64,000 bases of DNA from NCBI GenBank assembly GCA_913778495.1, contig CAJYVD010000015.1, forward strand, positions 124,001 through 188,000. Direction: 5' to 3'. A model generated the notes under the pieces. The model searched no databases and was not told where the DNA came from. It saw only the letters and a program-made list of their open reading frames with translations. Both the position numbers and the translations under genes were made by a program. How positions within the stretch are numbered: the first letter of the stretch is position 1; the number at the start of each line of letters is the position of its first letter. The DNA is from an uncultured Pantoea sp. (GTDB taxonomy: Bacteria; Pseudomonadota; Gammaproteobacteria; Enterobacterales; Enterobacteriaceae). Below are positions 36,313 through 46,169 of this stretch, piece after piece.

Positions 36313-36421
36313 AATCAGCAGAATGTCCAGAGGGGAAAAGGTTGACCGCGCTGGCAGACGCTCAGGCGTGTGATCGCGCGCCCATATTGGGGAAGGTGAG
36401 AGGGTGACGTGTTGCAAAATC

Positions 36422-36456
36422 GCACTCCTTTGGTGCTTTAAGCCTCAAAGGAGTGC
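36422..36456 (-). promoter_or_regulatory. NtrC-like site inside an inverted repeat between mdlB and glnK
   Basis: GCACTCCTTTGGTGC (36422-36436) is close to the NtrC consensus TGCACC-N5-GGTGCA and lies about 120 bp upstream of the sigma-54 promoter, a normal enhancer distance. The same bases are one arm of a longer inverted repeat: GCACTCCTTTG (36422-36432) with CAAAGGAGTGC (36446-36456). In minus-strand RNA this is an 11-bp hairpin followed by GATTTTGC, 45 bp past mdlB, so it may also help terminate mdlAB. Confidence 0.6.
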
Positions 36457-36501
36457 ATCAATACAGAACATTCCGAGAATTGTGAGCAAAAAAGGTGCAA
36501 A

Positions 36502-38277
36502 TCATCCTTCTGCTGGCGCAGGGATGCCCGCCACGAGTTCATTGCCCGCTTGTTGCAGCTGATACATTTGCCAATAGCGTCCCTGTTGCGCCAGTAAAGC
36601 CGCATGGGTTCCATGCTCAACTTTATGTCCACGATGCAGTACCACGATTTGATCCGCTTCAGTAATGGTGGAGAGCCGATGTGCAATCACCACCAGCGTA
36701 CTGTGTCGCCGCAGCGCACGCAGCGCGTGTTGGATGGCCTGTTCAGTGCCGGAGTCGATATTCGCTGTGGCTTCATCGAGAATCAGAATTTGCGGCGGTG
36801 CCACCAGCACGCGCGCCAGCGCCAGCAGCTGTTTCTGACCAACGGAAAGCGTATTCCCCTGCTCCCCGAGCCGCGTATGGAGCCCTTTTTCCAGCGTGCG
36901 CGCCAGCGGCGCCAGCTGGGCGGTCTCCAGCGCCTGCCACACCTGCGCTTCAGGGATATCTCGGCCTAAACGCACGTTAGCTAACAGCGTATCCGCCAGC
37001 ACCACCGGATCCTGCTGCACCATCGCCACGCTTTGCCGCAGCGCCGCATGGGAGAAGTGCGCCAACGGGCGGCCGTCCAGCTCAATCACGCCGCGCGTCA
37101 CCGGATAATAGCCCATCAGCAAATTAGCCAGCGTGCTCTTTCCGCTTCCGGTATGCCCCACCAGCGCGACAAACCCGCGCGAGGGCACCTCCAGATTGAT
37201 ATCACTCAGCACATCCTGACCTTCACGATAGGCAAAGCTAACGTCTCGCAACGTAATGCGGCCCGATTTTAGCGGCTGCAGATCGCCACCGTAGTCCTGC
37301 TGCTGCGCGTCCATTAATTCAAAAATGCGCTCGCCAGACACCACCGCCTGCTGCAGCATAGATTGCTGCGTAGTCAGTTCAATCAGGGGTTCATTGAGGC
37401 GTCCCAGCCAGGTGATAAAGGCATAGAGCACGCCCACTTCAAACACGCCGGGCGTGGCAAAGCTAAATAGCATCAGTAATCCACAGAGAATAAGTGCGGA
37501 AAACAGGCTCAACAGCGGACGCAGTAAGAAACCGTCAAGGCGCAGCGTCTGCATACGCGCCAGATAGTGCGCGCGACTGGCTTCACTCATGCGCGCACCG
37601 AAGCGTGCCTGCTGACGAAACTGCTGGATGACGCTCATGCCATTAATGACTTCATTAAAGCCATTGTTGATCTCAGCCAGATAGCTGCGGACCCGCCGTG
37701 CAATCGGCGTACTAAAGCGCTGGTAAATCAGCATAACCGCTATCACTAACGGAAAAATGGTGATGGCCACCAGCGCCATGCGCCAGTCGAGCGAGAACAT
37801 CGCCACCAACATCGCGCCAATCAACGCGGCGCTGCGCAACACCGTCGCCACCACCGTGACATACAGATCTTTGATCACTTCCGTGTCATTGGTGACGCGT
37901 GAAATAATTTGCCCTACCGGCTGGGTATCAAACGCGCTTAACGGCTGACGTAGCGCGGCGTTCATGACATCCACGCGCAGCTGTTGTACCACGCCAATCG
38001 CGGCGCGATTGAACAGCAGCGCCTGCAGATAATGGAGCGCTGCGGCCAGCACCTGGAGCAGAATGAAGCTCACCAGCAGTCCCAGCACGATCCCCCAGGG
38101 CATGCGGTGCTTCGCCACTAAGTTATCAATGAAATAGCTTACCAGCACCGGTCCGGTGACCTCCGCAGCGGCGGCAAGCCACAGCATGCCAACACCCAGC
38201 CAGAGGGATTTACGCCACGGTTTACCATAGGTCAGCAGGCGTTTTAACGTCGGCCACAGACGTTGTGATTTAGCCAC
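36502..38277 (-). CDS. mdlB: ABC exporter half-transporter MdlB
   Basis: A 591-residue ABC half-exporter: an N-terminal six-helix domain (about 20-310) fused to an ATPase with Walker [10 protein letters not shown], signature [15 protein letters not shown] (LSVGQ in place of LSGGQ), Walker [13 protein letters not shown] and switch His in VIAHRLST. It uses a GTG start and overlaps the mdlA 3' end by 8 bp, so the two form a heterodimer pair as in E. coli. The substrate is unknown despite the multidrug-like name. glnK lies downstream on the same strand, separated by a hairpin. Confidence 0.95.
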   Translation of the reverse strand: MAKSQRLWPTLKRLLTYGKPWRKSLWLGVGMLWLAAAAEVTGPVLVSYFIDNLVAKHRMPWGIVLGLLVSFILLQVLAAALHYLQALLFNRAAIGVVQQLRVDVMNAALRQPLSAFDTQPVGQIISRVTNDTEVIKDLYVTVVATVLRSAALIGAMLVAMFSLDWRMALVAITIFPLVIAVMLIYQRFSTPIARRVRSYLAEINNGFNEVINGMSVIQQFRQQARFGARMSEASRAHYLARMQTLRLDGFLLRPLLSLFSALILCGLLMLFSFATPGVFEVGVLYAFITWLGRLNEPLIELTTQQSMLQQAVVSGERIFELMDAQQQDYGGDLQPLKSGRITLRDVSFAYREGQDVLSDINLEVPSRGFVALVGHTGSGKSTLANLLMGYYPVTRGVIELDGRPLAHFSHAALRQSVAMVQQDPVVLADTLLANVRLGRDIPEAQVWQALETAQLAPLARTLEKGLHTRLGEQGNTLSVGQKQLLALARVLVAPPQILILDEATANIDSGTEQAIQHALRALRRHSTLVVIAHRLSTITEADQIVVLHRGHKVEHGTHAALLAQQGRYWQMYQLQQAGNELVAGIPAPAEG

Positions 38278-40039
38278 GTGCCTCTTCTCCCGCTATCTCG
38301 TCCTCATCCAGCGCCGCCTCAAGCTGCTGATAGCGATACATTTCGCGGTACCACCCGTTCTGTGCCAGCAGGCTGTCGTGATCGCCACGCTGCGCCACGG
38401 TTCCGTGCTGCATAACCAGAATTTCATTGGCTTCCGTGAGCGCCGACAGCCGGTGCGCGCTGATGATCACGGTGCGCCCTTTCCCCCACTGCCGCAGATT
38501 ATGCAGAATGTCGTGTTCGGTGCGCCCATCCACCGCGGACAGAGCATCATCAAGAATCAGGATTTCGGCATCGAGCAGCAGCGCACGGGCGATAGCAATA
38601 CGCTGTTTCTGACCGCCCGACAGCATCACGCCGCGCTCGCCCACTTCGGTGTCATACCCTTGCGGCAAACGCAAAATATCGTCGTGCACGCACGCCATTT
38701 TTGCCACTTGCTCAATCGCCTGCAGTGACGCGTCTGGACAGCCGAGCGCCAGGTTATTGGCTACCGTATCGGAGAACAGGAAGGGCGTTTGGCTCACGAC
38801 CGCGAGGCGACCGCGCCAGCTGTCGAGCTGTAGCGCAGACAGCGAAATACCGTGATAGCGGATCTCGCCTTGGTCGACGTCATAATGGCGCTGGATCAGG
38901 CTTAGCAGCGTACTCTTACCGCAACCGGTGGGGCCGCAAAGCCCTAACATCTGCCCCGGCTGTAGCTGCAGGCGGAGGTTGCTTATTACCGCGCCCGAGC
39001 TGGCCGGGTAGTGGAAGGCATCAATGGCTACTTCCAGTACTCCCGGCGCCTGTGGCAATGTCCGCTGACCGTCCTCTACCACCGGCGCTTCCGCCAGCAA
39101 CGCCCGAATACGGCTCCACGCTGCGCTGCCGCGCTCTACGATGTTGATCATCCATGCCAGTGCCAACATAGGCCAGATCATGAGTCCCAGATACATGACA
39201 AAACTGGTGAGCTGGCCAAGCGTTAAGCTGCCGTGCCACACCATCCAACCGCCTCCCGCTATCGCCAGCAGGTTAGAGAACCCAACGGCAATATAAATGG
39301 TGGGATCGAAGCGGGCATCCACGCGCGCCACGTGCAGGTTTTTCTCGCCGGTATCGCGGGCAATATCGGCAAACTGCTGCGACTGGTGCGACTCGAGGCC
39401 AAACGCTTTGATCATGCGGATACTGGTCAGGCTCTCCTGCGTTTGATCGTTCAGGCTGGAAAACGCCGCCTGCGCCACTTTGAAGCGCTGATGAAGGCGC
39501 GCACCGTCTTTCTGAATCACCAGGGCCATAATCGGCATAGGAATCAGCGCAAGCAACGTCAGCTGCCAGCTAATTTGTATGCTCATCACCGCCAGCACCA
39601 CGAGCCCCATTACCAGTGAATCCACCAGCGTCAGCACGCCCTCTCCGGCGGCAAACACCACGCGATCGACATCGTTGGTGGCGCGCGCGATGAGGTCGCC
39701 GGTACGATGGCGTAAATAAAACGCAGGGTGTTGACGGCTGAGCTGACGATAAAAATCTTCGCGCAGCTCAACGGCCAGCTGATAGGAAGCGCCAAAGAGC
39801 AGCACGCGCCAGACATAGCGCAGCAGGTAAACAAGGACAGCGGTAACCAGCATGACGCCAATCCACATGAAAATCTGGCGCGTGGTAAGGGTATGCTGGG
39901 TCACGCCGTCGACAATAACGCCCACCAAATGCGGCGGCAGCAATTGCAACAGCGCAATGAGGATAAGTAAGCTAATGGCGCCTAAATATCGCCGCCACTC
40001 GCGCAGAAAGTACCAACTTAACTGGCTGAATAATTGCAC
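38270..40039 (-). CDS. mdlA: ABC exporter half-transporter MdlA
   Basis: A 589-residue partner of MdlB with the same layout: six membrane helices (about 15-300) and an ATPase with Walker [11 protein letters not shown]-loop VSQTPFLF, signature [16 protein letters not shown], Walker [13 protein letters not shown] (Asp in place of the catalytic Glu) and switch His in ISAHRL. The missing catalytic Glu suggests this half carries the degenerate site of an asymmetric heterodimer. It follows decR on the same strand with a 22-bp gap, so decR, mdlA and mdlB may be co-transcribed, as in E. coli. Confidence 0.95.
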   Translation of the reverse strand: MQLFSQLSWYFLREWRRYLGAISLLILIALLQLLPPHLVGVIVDGVTQHTLTTRQIFMWIGVMLVTAVLVYLLRYVWRVLLFGASYQLAVELREDFYRQLSRQHPAFYLRHRTGDLIARATNDVDRVVFAAGEGVLTLVDSLVMGLVVLAVMSIQISWQLTLLALIPMPIMALVIQKDGARLHQRFKVAQAAFSSLNDQTQESLTSIRMIKAFGLESHQSQQFADIARDTGEKNLHVARVDARFDPTIYIAVGFSNLLAIAGGGWMVWHGSLTLGQLTSFVMYLGLMIWPMLALAWMINIVERGSAAWSRIRALLAEAPVVEDGQRTLPQAPGVLEVAIDAFHYPASSGAVISNLRLQLQPGQMLGLCGPTGCGKSTLLSLIQRHYDVDQGEIRYHGISLSALQLDSWRGRLAVVSQTPFLFSDTVANNLALGCPDASLQAIEQVAKMACVHDDILRLPQGYDTEVGERGVMLSGGQKQRIAIARALLLDAEILILDDALSAVDGRTEHDILHNLRQWGKGRTVIISAHRLSALTEANEILVMQHGTVAQRGDHDSLLAQNGWYREMYRYQQLEAALDEDEIAGEEARG

Positions 40040-40061
40040 AGAAATATCTCGTTATCGGCTT

Positions 40062-40523
40062 TTAAGGCGCTACCGGCAGAGCGGTGGTGTATTTGATCTC
40101 TTCCATGGCAAAGCTGGAGGTCACGTCAATCAGGCCCGGCACGCCATTTACCAAACGCTTGTAGAACGCATCATAGCTTTTCATATCGGCAACCTGAATA
40201 CGCAGCAGATAATCGTATTCCCCCGCCATGCGGTAAAACGCCATCACCTCTGGCATCTGCTGCACCACGCCAACGAATTGATTAAACCAACTGCTGCTGT
40301 GCTGCTGCGTTTTCACAAACATAAACGCGGTCAGGGAAAGGCCGAGTTTCTCGCCGTCCAGTAACGCGACGCGCGCGCGAATAATGCCATCATCTTCCAA
40401 TTTTTTCAGGCGTTTCCAGCACGGCGTCGTGGTGAGGTTAACGGCTTCCGCCAGCGCCTGCAGCGACTGAGTACAATCCTGTTGCAGTATTGCCAGCAGT
40501 GTGCGGTCTGTTTTATCTAACAT
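40062..40523 (-). CDS. decR: Lrp/AsnC-family cysteine-responsive regulator DecR (CcdR)
   Basis: A 153-residue Lrp-type regulator: N-terminal HTH ([28 protein letters not shown]) and a C-terminal RAM effector domain (about 65-150). It is homologous to E. coli DecR (YbaO), which activates cysteine detoxification (cyuPA) when cysteine is high. In Pantoea ananatis the same gene next to a desulfhydrase was, to my recollection, named ccdR. It is divergent from ccdA across 117 bp that should hold the operator. Position next to mdlA is conserved. Confidence 0.95.
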   Translation of the reverse strand: MLDKTDRTLLAILQQDCTQSLQALAEAVNLTTTPCWKRLKKLEDDGIIRARVALLDGEKLGLSLTAFMFVKTQQHSSSWFNQFVGVVQQMPEVMAFYRMAGEYDYLLRIQVADMKSYDAFYKRLVNGVPGLIDVTSSFAMEEIKYTTALPVAP

Positions 40524-40640
40524 TTGGCGCTCCGGGAGAAAAATTTTCTCTTAGCGGGCCATTATATCGCTGTTAAAGCAAGCTAATTTTCCTGCCAGTG
40601 CCTTACACTGTGCACATTTCATCCTTGCTGGACTTCACAC

Positions 40641-41675
40641 ATGCAAACGCCCTGGATTCGTCACGCTATTACGGAGATCAATGCCGATTTCCAGCGCTCC
40701 GCCGATACGCATCTGATTCGCTTCTCGCTGGAGGCGTATCCCGGCATTCACTTTTATCTTAAAGATGAAAGCACGCATCCCAGCGGCAGCCTTAAGCACC
40801 GACTGGCGCGTTCGCTGTTCCTGTATGGTCTGGCAAACGGCTGGATACGCGAAAATACGCCGATTATTGAAGCGTCCTCGGGCAGCACGGCTGTCTCAGA
40901 AGCCTATTTTGCCCGTTTGCTGGGCTTGCCCTTTATTGCTGTGATGCCCGCCAGCACCGCGAAACGCAAAGTTGAGATGATTCGCTTTTATGGCGGGGAG
41001 TGCCATTTTGTGGAGGATCCTTGCCAGCTCTATAGTGAATCAGAGCGGTTGGCGCAATCGCTTAATGGGCATTTTATGGATCAGTTTACCTATGCGGAGC
41101 GGGCGACAGACTGGCGCGGCAATAACAATATCGCGGAAAGTATCTTTCGCCAGATGGCGCATGAACCCTTTCCGATCCCCCATACGCTGATCATGAGCGC
41201 CGGCACGGGCGGCACGTCTGCCACATTGGGCCGTTATATCCGCTACCAAGGATATGAGACGCGCTTGCTGGTGGTCGATCCCGAGCATTCGGTGTTTTTT
41301 GACTACTGGCATCGTCGCGATCGCACATTAAGCAGCGAGCGTGGCAGTGCGATTGAAGGGATCGGGCGCCCGCGCGTTGAGCCCTCTTTCTTGCCGGATG
41401 TGATAGATGAAATGATCAAAGTGCCCGATAGTGCCACCGTGGCAGCCATGCTCAAGCTAGAGACGATTCTGGGTCGGCGCCCCGGTGCCTCAACCGGCAC
41501 CAATTTCTGGGGCATGCTGCAAGTCGCCCAACGTATGCGCGCGCAGGGACAGCAAGGTGCGCTGGTTACGCTGCTGTGCGACAGCGGTGAGCGTTATCCC
41601 GATACCTATTACAATCCTGAATGGGTGAAGCAGCACATTGGCGATATCCAGCCTTGGGTGCGCGATCTGGCGTAA
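40641..41675 (+). CDS. ccdA: PLP-dependent cysteine desulfhydrase of the cysteine synthase fold (CcdA-like)
   Basis: A 344-residue fold-type II PLP enzyme. The cofactor Lys is in [15 protein letters not shown] (about residue 52); the substrate loop is [15 protein letters not shown]; the phosphate-binding glycine loop is [14 protein letters not shown]; the pyridine-nitrogen Ser region is LLCDSGERY. By fold it could be a cysteine synthase, but the loops and the divergent DecR-type regulator match the cysteine-inducible desulfhydrase ccdA of Pantoea ananatis (recalled), giving pyruvate, ammonia and sulfide from cysteine. In E. coli this position holds cof and ybaE. The start has a weak RBS, but the homologous N-terminus begins here. 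Confidence 0.87.
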   Translation: MQTPWIRHAITEINADFQRSADTHLIRFSLEAYPGIHFYLKDESTHPSGSLKHRLARSLFLYGLANGWIRENTPIIEASSGSTAVSEAYFARLLGLPFIAVMPASTAKRKVEMIRFYGGECHFVEDPCQLYSESERLAQSLNGHFMDQFTYAERATDWRGNNNIAESIFRQMAHEPFPIPHTLIMSAGTGGTSATLGRYIRYQGYETRLLVVDPEHSVFFDYWHRRDRTLSSERGSAIEGIGRPRVEPSFLPDVIDEMIKVPDSATVAAMLKLETILGRRPGASTGTNFWGMLQVAQRMRAQGQQGALVTLLCDSGERYPDTYYNPEWVKQHIGDIQPWVRDLA

Positions 41676-41798
41676 CCGACGACATTATTTTGCTGTCCGG
41701 GTGCCTCGGCGCCCTTCCTCCCCAGTCAGCCAGTCGGCGCTGTTCAGCTGCCGCCTCAGCCAGTACCATAGGCGGACAGAATCATGAGGAATGAAAAA

Positions 41799-42494
41799 AT
41801 GAAACGAGCCGTTGTGGTATTCAGCGGGGGACAAGATTCCACCACCTGCTTAATCCAGGCACTGCAACAGTATGACGAAGTGCACTGCGTAACTTTTGAC
41901 TACGGTCAGCGCCATCGGGAAGAGATTGACGTCGCTGCCGGGCTGGCGCATCAGCTTGGTGCACGCGCGCACAAAGTGCTGGATGTTACGCTGCTCAATG
42001 AACTGGCGGTCAGCAGCCTGACGCGCGATAACATCCCAGTCCCTGCCTACGATCCGCAGGCCAGCGGCTTGCCCAGTACCTTCGTGCCCGGACGTAATAT
42101 CCTCTTTCTGACGCTCGCCTCAATCTATGCCTATCAAGTGGAGGCTGAAGCCGTCATCACAGGGGTTTGCGAAACCGATTTTTCAGGTTATCCCGACTGC
42201 CGTGATGAATTTGTGAAGGCGCTCAATCATGCCGTGAGCCTCGGCATGGCACGTGACGTTCGCTTTGAAACGCCTTTGATGTGGCTGAACAAGGCTGAGA
42301 CGTGGGCCTTGGCTGATTACTGGCAACAACTGCCTTTGGTGCGCAAAGAAACGCTGACCTGTTATAACGGCATTAAAGGCGACGGCTGCGGCGAGTGCGC
42401 CGCCTGTCACTTACGTGCGCGCGGCCTGGCCGAGTATCACGCAAAAGCTGCCGAGGTGATGGCCGCCATGAAGTGCAAAAGCGGCCTTCGTTAA
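41799..42494 (+). CDS. queC: 7-cyano-7-deazaguanine synthase QueC
   Basis: A 231-residue enzyme, the length of E. coli QueC, converting 7-carboxy-7-deazaguanine to preQ0 with ATP and ammonia in queuosine synthesis. The PP-loop is [12 protein letters not shown] near the N-terminus. The C-terminal zinc site has four Cys in [19 protein letters not shown]. The start at 41799 ([11 protein letters not shown]) has GAGGAATG upstream; an ATG at 41784 is upstream of that RBS. I looked for a preQ1 riboswitch in the 123-bp gap and saw none. Confidence 0.97.
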   Translation: MKRAVVVFSGGQDSTTCLIQALQQYDEVHCVTFDYGQRHREEIDVAAGLAHQLGARAHKVLDVTLLNELAVSSLTRDNIPVPAYDPQASGLPSTFVPGRNILFLTLASIYAYQVEAEAVITGVCETDFSGYPDCRDEFVKALNHAVSLGMARDVRFETPLMWLNKAETWALADYWQQLPLVRKETLTCYNGIKGDGCGECAACHLRARGLAEYHAKAAEVMAAMKCKSGLR

Positions 42495-42576
42495 CGTCAC
42501 ACTCCAACGCAGTGATGGCATGAATCCGTGTAAGGCACATGCTCTGCCGGCAAAGGTGAAACGAACCGCGGTAAGA

Positions 42577-42602
42577 AAAACCGGCGTCTTTGCGCCGGTT
42601 TT
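42577..42602. terminator. Bidirectional terminator between queC and fadM
   Basis: AACCGGCG/CGCCGGTT stem (42579-42586 with 42593-42600) flanked by AAAA and TTTTAT. It serves both convergent genes. Confidence 0.9.
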
Positions 42603-42609
42603 ATGTGCG

Positions 42610-43014
42610 TTAAACTTCAGGTTGCAGCTGAGCCAAGCGTTCGCGTAACTCCCCTTCCAGTGCGACTGCTTTTTGCGTGCGCAAATCAATACACACAAAG
42701 GTCAGCGCCGCATCCGCCACCATTTCGCGGCTCTCTGCTAGCACAACGCGCTGGTTGATAACACCGCTTCTCCCGTTAAGCTGGCTTATTTCACTCTCAA
42801 TCTGTAAAACGTCACCCAACACAGCCGGGCGGCGGTAGTTGATATTGATGTTCACCACGACAAAGGCCAGCTGCCTGGCCATCAGCCAGTGAAACGCATT
42901 CACATCCTCTAACCACTGCCAGCGCGCCTCTTCGAGGAACTCCAGGTAGCGCGCATTGTTCACGTGTTGATAAACATCAAGATGATAGCCGCGCACTTTG
43001 ATGGTGGTCTGCAT
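42610..43014 (-). CDS. fadM: Long-chain acyl-CoA thioesterase III FadM
   Basis: A 134-residue single-hotdog thioesterase. The N-terminus MQTTIKVRGYHLDVYQHVNN carries the conserved Asp/His active-site region of the 4-hydroxybenzoyl-CoA thioesterase type, followed by the FLEEARW helix and the VVNININYRRPAVLGD strand. In E. coli it acts on 3,5-tetradecadienoyl-CoA and is controlled by FadR. Here the region upstream of the start (43015-43115) has no obvious FadR box that I can identify. It is the neighbour of queC and ybaV, as in E. coli. Confidence 0.95.
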   Translation of the reverse strand: MQTTIKVRGYHLDVYQHVNNARYLEFLEEARWQWLEDVNAFHWLMARQLAFVVVNININYRRPAVLGDVLQIESEISQLNGRSGVINQRVVLAESREMVADAALTFVCIDLRTQKAVALEGELRERLAQLQPEV

Positions 43015-43115
43015 GATAACTCCCGTTCAGGCTGAAAAAGTTAACTGGTATGACCTGTCGAGCATAGCACAGCCTGAACGGCGTTTTAGTCAATCCTTCG
43101 AAGTCATGCGTCGCT

Positions 43116-43439
43116 TCACAGTTTCAGTCGCGCACTGTTACGCTCAACCAGCGCATTGCCAATGCCCGGCACCTCTTTGAGCTGATCGATGGCAGTAAAA
43201 GGGCCATATTGCTCGCGATAGCTTACGATTGCCTGCGCTTTTTTAAGGCCGATACCGTTCATGCCTGCGGCCAACTGTTCGGCCGTTGCGTCGTTAATAC
43301 TCACCTGCCCTTCTGCCGGCGTTGAGACTTGCGCGGCCTGCGTTTCCGTCGGGCTCTCTGCGGCAGAAAGTCCATGCGTGTAAAAAGCACCGCCAAGCGC
43401 CAGGGTCACGCATAATGCGCGAAATGTTGATGTAAACAT
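43116..43439 (-). CDS. ybaV: ComEA-like helix-hairpin-helix protein YbaV
   Basis: A 107-residue exported protein. It has a signal peptide (hydrophobic LCVTLALGGAFYTHGLSAAE), a Thr/Gln-rich linker and a C-terminal tandem helix-hairpin-helix (about 50-107; VSINDATAEQLAAGMNGIGL, then KEVPGIGNALVERN). This is the ComEA-type DNA-binding fold used in DNA uptake in competent bacteria; a role in E. coli is unproven. The start at 43439 is fixed by the signal peptide and an AAGGAG RBS; the open frame reaches into the ppiD region without homology. Located between fadM and ppiD. Confidence 0.92.
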   Translation of the reverse strand: MFTSTFRALCVTLALGGAFYTHGLSAAESPTETQAAQVSTPAEGQVSINDATAEQLAAGMNGIGLKKAQAIVSYREQYGPFTAIDQLKEVPGIGNALVERNSARLKL

Positions 43440-43521
43440 GCTGTGTTCTCCTTGTGTTAAACAGCCAACGCAGGGTGCCATAAGGTTATTTATTGGCTCA
43501 AAAGGACAATCACAGAAATGG

Positions 43522-43546
43522 AAAAGGCCGCATAAGCGGCCTTTCG
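43522..43546 (-). terminator. Terminator of ppiD
   Basis: AAAGGCCGC (43523-43531) pairs with GCGGCCTTT (43536-43544), loop ATAA; minus-strand tail TTTTCC. It lies 33 bp past the ppiD stop. Confidence 0.75.
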
Positions 43547-43578
43547 TTGTTGCAGTAACGTCACTATTTTTGTGAGCC

Positions 43579-45447
43579 TTACTGGTTTTGTTCAGCGGCA
43601 CCGTACTTAATTTTGGCCGCTTTACGCAGGTTCTCAAGCAGCGCTTCGAACGCGATTTGCGCGTTGTTCTGCGTGACGCCTTTCACCATTTCATCAACCT
43701 GTGCCTGTGGCAAGGTGCCCGCGCTAACCTTGTCTAAGGCCACCAGCACCACATTGCCCTGCATATCTTCGCTAACGCCCCAAGACGGTTTGTTCGCGGC
43801 AGGCTGAGGTAAGTTGAAGGCAAACTGCGCAACAGGATCCTGTGCATTGCGGTCCACTGACTGGCTGGCGCTCAGGGTAAGCCCCGCCGCACTCAGCGCG
43901 TCATCTTTGCCAGCTTTAAGATCGGCAAGCAGTTTGTCTGCTTGAGCCTTCGCCTGTTGCGTCGCTTTGTCGTGCTTAAGCGTATCTGCAATCTGCGCTT
44001 TCACCTGATCAAGAGGTTTCACCGCTTCTGGCTTGTGTTCACTGATGCGCAGCACGAAAGCACGATCGCCATCAACGCTAATCACGTCCGAATTATTGCC
44101 TGGCGCGCCATTTTGGCCGACCAGTCCACCGTTGAAGATGGCTTGCTTAACCGGATCGAAATCGAGCTCGGCAGGCACCGCATCGCGAGAAATCCAACCG
44201 GTTTCTACCACTTTCAGCCCCGAAGCCTGAGCGGCACCGGCCAGCGACTCGTTATCGTTGCTGGCAGCTTCGCTCACCTTTTGCTGCAGTTTATAGAACG
44301 CATCAACGGCTTTTTCTTGCTTCACTTTTTCAGCAATAGCATCGCGCACGTCGGCCAGCGGCTTGACCTGCTCGGGTTGGATGTCATCAAGACGCGCCAC
44401 CAGGAAGCCCACGGACGAGTTGATGACGCCCGACAATTGGCCTTTTTGCGTCAGATTGGCACTCTTCAGCTCGTCCGGCGTGGTTTCTGGTTCCAGCCAT
44501 CCCATGTCGCCCCCTTTGCGTGCGGTGATGGGATCGACTGATTTCGTTTTCGCCAGCGTCGCAAAATCCTCACCTTTCTTCAGCGCGTCCAGCACGGCTT
44601 TGGCGTCAGCTTCCGTTTTGGTCTGAATGACGCTGTAGCGATTACGCTGCGGTTGGGTGTAATCCGCTTTATGTTGATCGTACCAACTTTGAATATCCGT
44701 ATCGCTAGCCGTTTCCTGCAGGCTCGCCGCATCCATTTTGATATAGCTAACCCGATACTGCTCAGGTGCCATAAAGCTGTTTTGATGCTGCTGATAATAT
44801 TGATCAATCTCTTGATCGGTAACGGTCTGTTTTGCCGCCAGCGCATTCACATCGATCACGGCCTGACGAATATCACGCTTCTGTGAGACCAAATCGACAA
44901 GCTTGGTGGTCTCGTCTTTTAGCATAAAGTCGGTATTTGCCACGGCATTGATCAGCTGCTGCGTCGCCAGCTGCTTACGCAGCGCCTCCGCGTATTGATC
45001 GGCACTGAAGCCCATATTGCCAATCAGCGCGTTGTATTTGCCATTATCAAACTTGCCGTTGGTTTGAAACGCTTTCTGGTTGAAGATGGCTTGCTTAACT
45101 TGATCGTCGCTGATGCCGATGTGCAGGTCTTTGATGTACTGATCCAGCAGCGTCTGATCGATCAGCTGGGAAAGCGCTTGCTGACGCATCTGCTGCATAT
45201 AGCCTTCATTGCTTGCCAGCTGCGAAAACTGCTCACCCAGCATCTGCTGCTGACGGTTGCGTTCACTGTTATAAGCCTGCTCAAGTTCGGCACGACTGAT
45301 TTCATGACCGTTTACTTTGGCGGCGTAATCGCTGCCTCCGCCAATCAAGTAGTTGCCTACTCCGGTCAATACGAAAGACAGGATGATCAATCCCAGAATA
45401 ATCTTGAGCACGACATGGTTCGACGCCGCGCGTAAATTGTCCATCAT
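43579..45447 (-). CDS. ppiD: Periplasmic folding chaperone PpiD
   Basis: A 622-residue membrane-anchored periplasmic chaperone. The N-terminal membrane helix (about 15-35; VVLKIILGLIILSFVLTGVG) is followed by SurA-like helical domains and an inactive parvulin domain (about 265-360; NRYSVIQTKTEADAKAVLDAL to SSVGFLVARLDDI). It docks at SecYEG to help secreted proteins, cooperating with YfgM. The start is set at 45447 (MMDNLRAASN) by homology and GGAGTG upstream; the frame runs back to 45564 without support. In E. coli it belongs to the CpxR and sigma-32 regulons. Confidence 0.96.
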   Translation of the reverse strand: MMDNLRAASNHVVLKIILGLIILSFVLTGVGNYLIGGGSDYAAKVNGHEISRAELEQAYNSERNRQQQMLGEQFSQLASNEGYMQQMRQQALSQLIDQTLLDQYIKDLHIGISDDQVKQAIFNQKAFQTNGKFDNGKYNALIGNMGFSADQYAEALRKQLATQQLINAVANTDFMLKDETTKLVDLVSQKRDIRQAVIDVNALAAKQTVTDQEIDQYYQQHQNSFMAPEQYRVSYIKMDAASLQETASDTDIQSWYDQHKADYTQPQRNRYSVIQTKTEADAKAVLDALKKGEDFATLAKTKSVDPITARKGGDMGWLEPETTPDELKSANLTQKGQLSGVINSSVGFLVARLDDIQPEQVKPLADVRDAIAEKVKQEKAVDAFYKLQQKVSEAASNDNESLAGAAQASGLKVVETGWISRDAVPAELDFDPVKQAIFNGGLVGQNGAPGNNSDVISVDGDRAFVLRISEHKPEAVKPLDQVKAQIADTLKHDKATQQAKAQADKLLADLKAGKDDALSAAGLTLSASQSVDRNAQDPVAQFAFNLPQPAANKPSWGVSEDMQGNVVLVALDKVSAGTLPQAQVDEMVKGVTQNNAQIAFEALLENLRKAAKIKYGAAEQNQ

Positions 45448-45581
45448 GGTATGACAACACTCCGCTGTAGTGTGGATGTAAAGCTCAGACACGATGTCAT
45501 CATCGTGCAACTGCTGTTCAGGCTGGCAGCTGGCAACCATGCGGAGACACTGACGTGAAGTCAACGTCGCGCATCAAGAAT

Positions 45582-45608
45582 AAAAAAGGCACATCAATAT
45601 GATGTGCC
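45582..45608 (-). terminator. Intrinsic terminator of hupB
   Basis: On the minus strand GGCACATCA (45608-45600) pairs with TGATGTGCC (45596-45588), loop TAT, followed by six T residues. It is 76 bp past the hupB stop. Confidence 0.88.
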
Positions 45609-45683
45609 CGTATGTTACATGAGAACGGCTTTTTCGTCCTCAATCCAGAGAAGAAAATGCTTCGCTGGAACGACGCGCAGTCA

Positions 45684-45956
45684 TTAATTAACAGCGTCTT
45701 TCAGTGCTTTACCTGCACGGAAGCCTGGTACTTTACCTGCCGGAATGGTGATTTCTTTGCCGGTTTGTGGGTTACGGCCAGTGCGGGCAGCACGCTCACG
45801 AACTGAGAAAGTACCGAATCCCACCAGTGCCACTTCTTCACCGCTTTTCAGGGCATCAGAAACAGAACTGATAACAGCATCTAATACGCGTCCAGCAGCT
45901 GCTTTAGAAATATCCGCGTCTGCAGCAATTTTGTCGATCAACTGTGACTTATTCAC
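45684..45956 (-). CDS. hupB: DNA-binding protein HU-beta
   Basis: A 90-residue histone-like HU subunit: two N-terminal helices ([21 protein letters not shown]), then the beta arms with [21 protein letters not shown] and [12 protein letters not shown]. It binds and bends DNA as an HU-alpha/beta heterodimer. The start is GTG at 45956, as in E. coli hupB, with GAGGGG 9 bp upstream; the in-frame ATG at 45965 directly abuts that RBS and is rejected. It lies downstream of lon with a separate promoter region (45957-46107). Confidence 0.97.
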   Translation of the reverse strand: MNKSQLIDKIAADADISKAAAGRVLDAVISSVSDALKSGEEVALVGFGTFSVRERAARTGRNPQTGKEITIPAGKVPGFRAGKALKDAVN

Positions 45957-46107
45957 TCTCTTCATCCCCTCTTTTATTATTCATTTCGCACGCAAGCTTC
46001 CCGCCCGGTGCGAATGCGCAGCAAGTTATATCAAGCCTGTGGAGCCGAAACAACGGTATTCATCTCAATCGTTGCGTCGGCAGCCCTCTAAATTAGCGGC
46101 ACAAAAA

Positions 46108-46141
46108 AAAGCTGGCAAGCTCCATTTAGCCTGCCAGCTCT
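46108..46141 (-). terminator. Intrinsic terminator of lon
   Basis: On the minus strand AGCTGGCA (46139-46132) pairs with TGCCAGCT (46117-46110) around a 14-nt loop, followed by a T8 tail (TTTTTTTTGTG). It lies 31 bp past the lon stop. Confidence 0.9.
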
Positions 46142-46169
46142 GCTTTTTAGTGGTTTACACCACGTATTT

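Noticed and set aside
41676-41798. Possible preQ1 riboswitch before queC
   Set aside because: I found no preQ1-type hairpin-plus-tail arrangement; enterobacterial queC genes are not known to carry one.
45612-45806. 64-codon plus-strand ORF over the hupB 3' region
   Set aside because: Mostly opposite hupB codons; no RBS or family, and it crosses the hupB terminator side without conservation evidence.
45957-45965. ATG at 45965 as the hupB start
   Set aside because: It directly abuts GAGGGG with no spacer. The GTG at 45956 has proper spacing and matches E. coli hupB.
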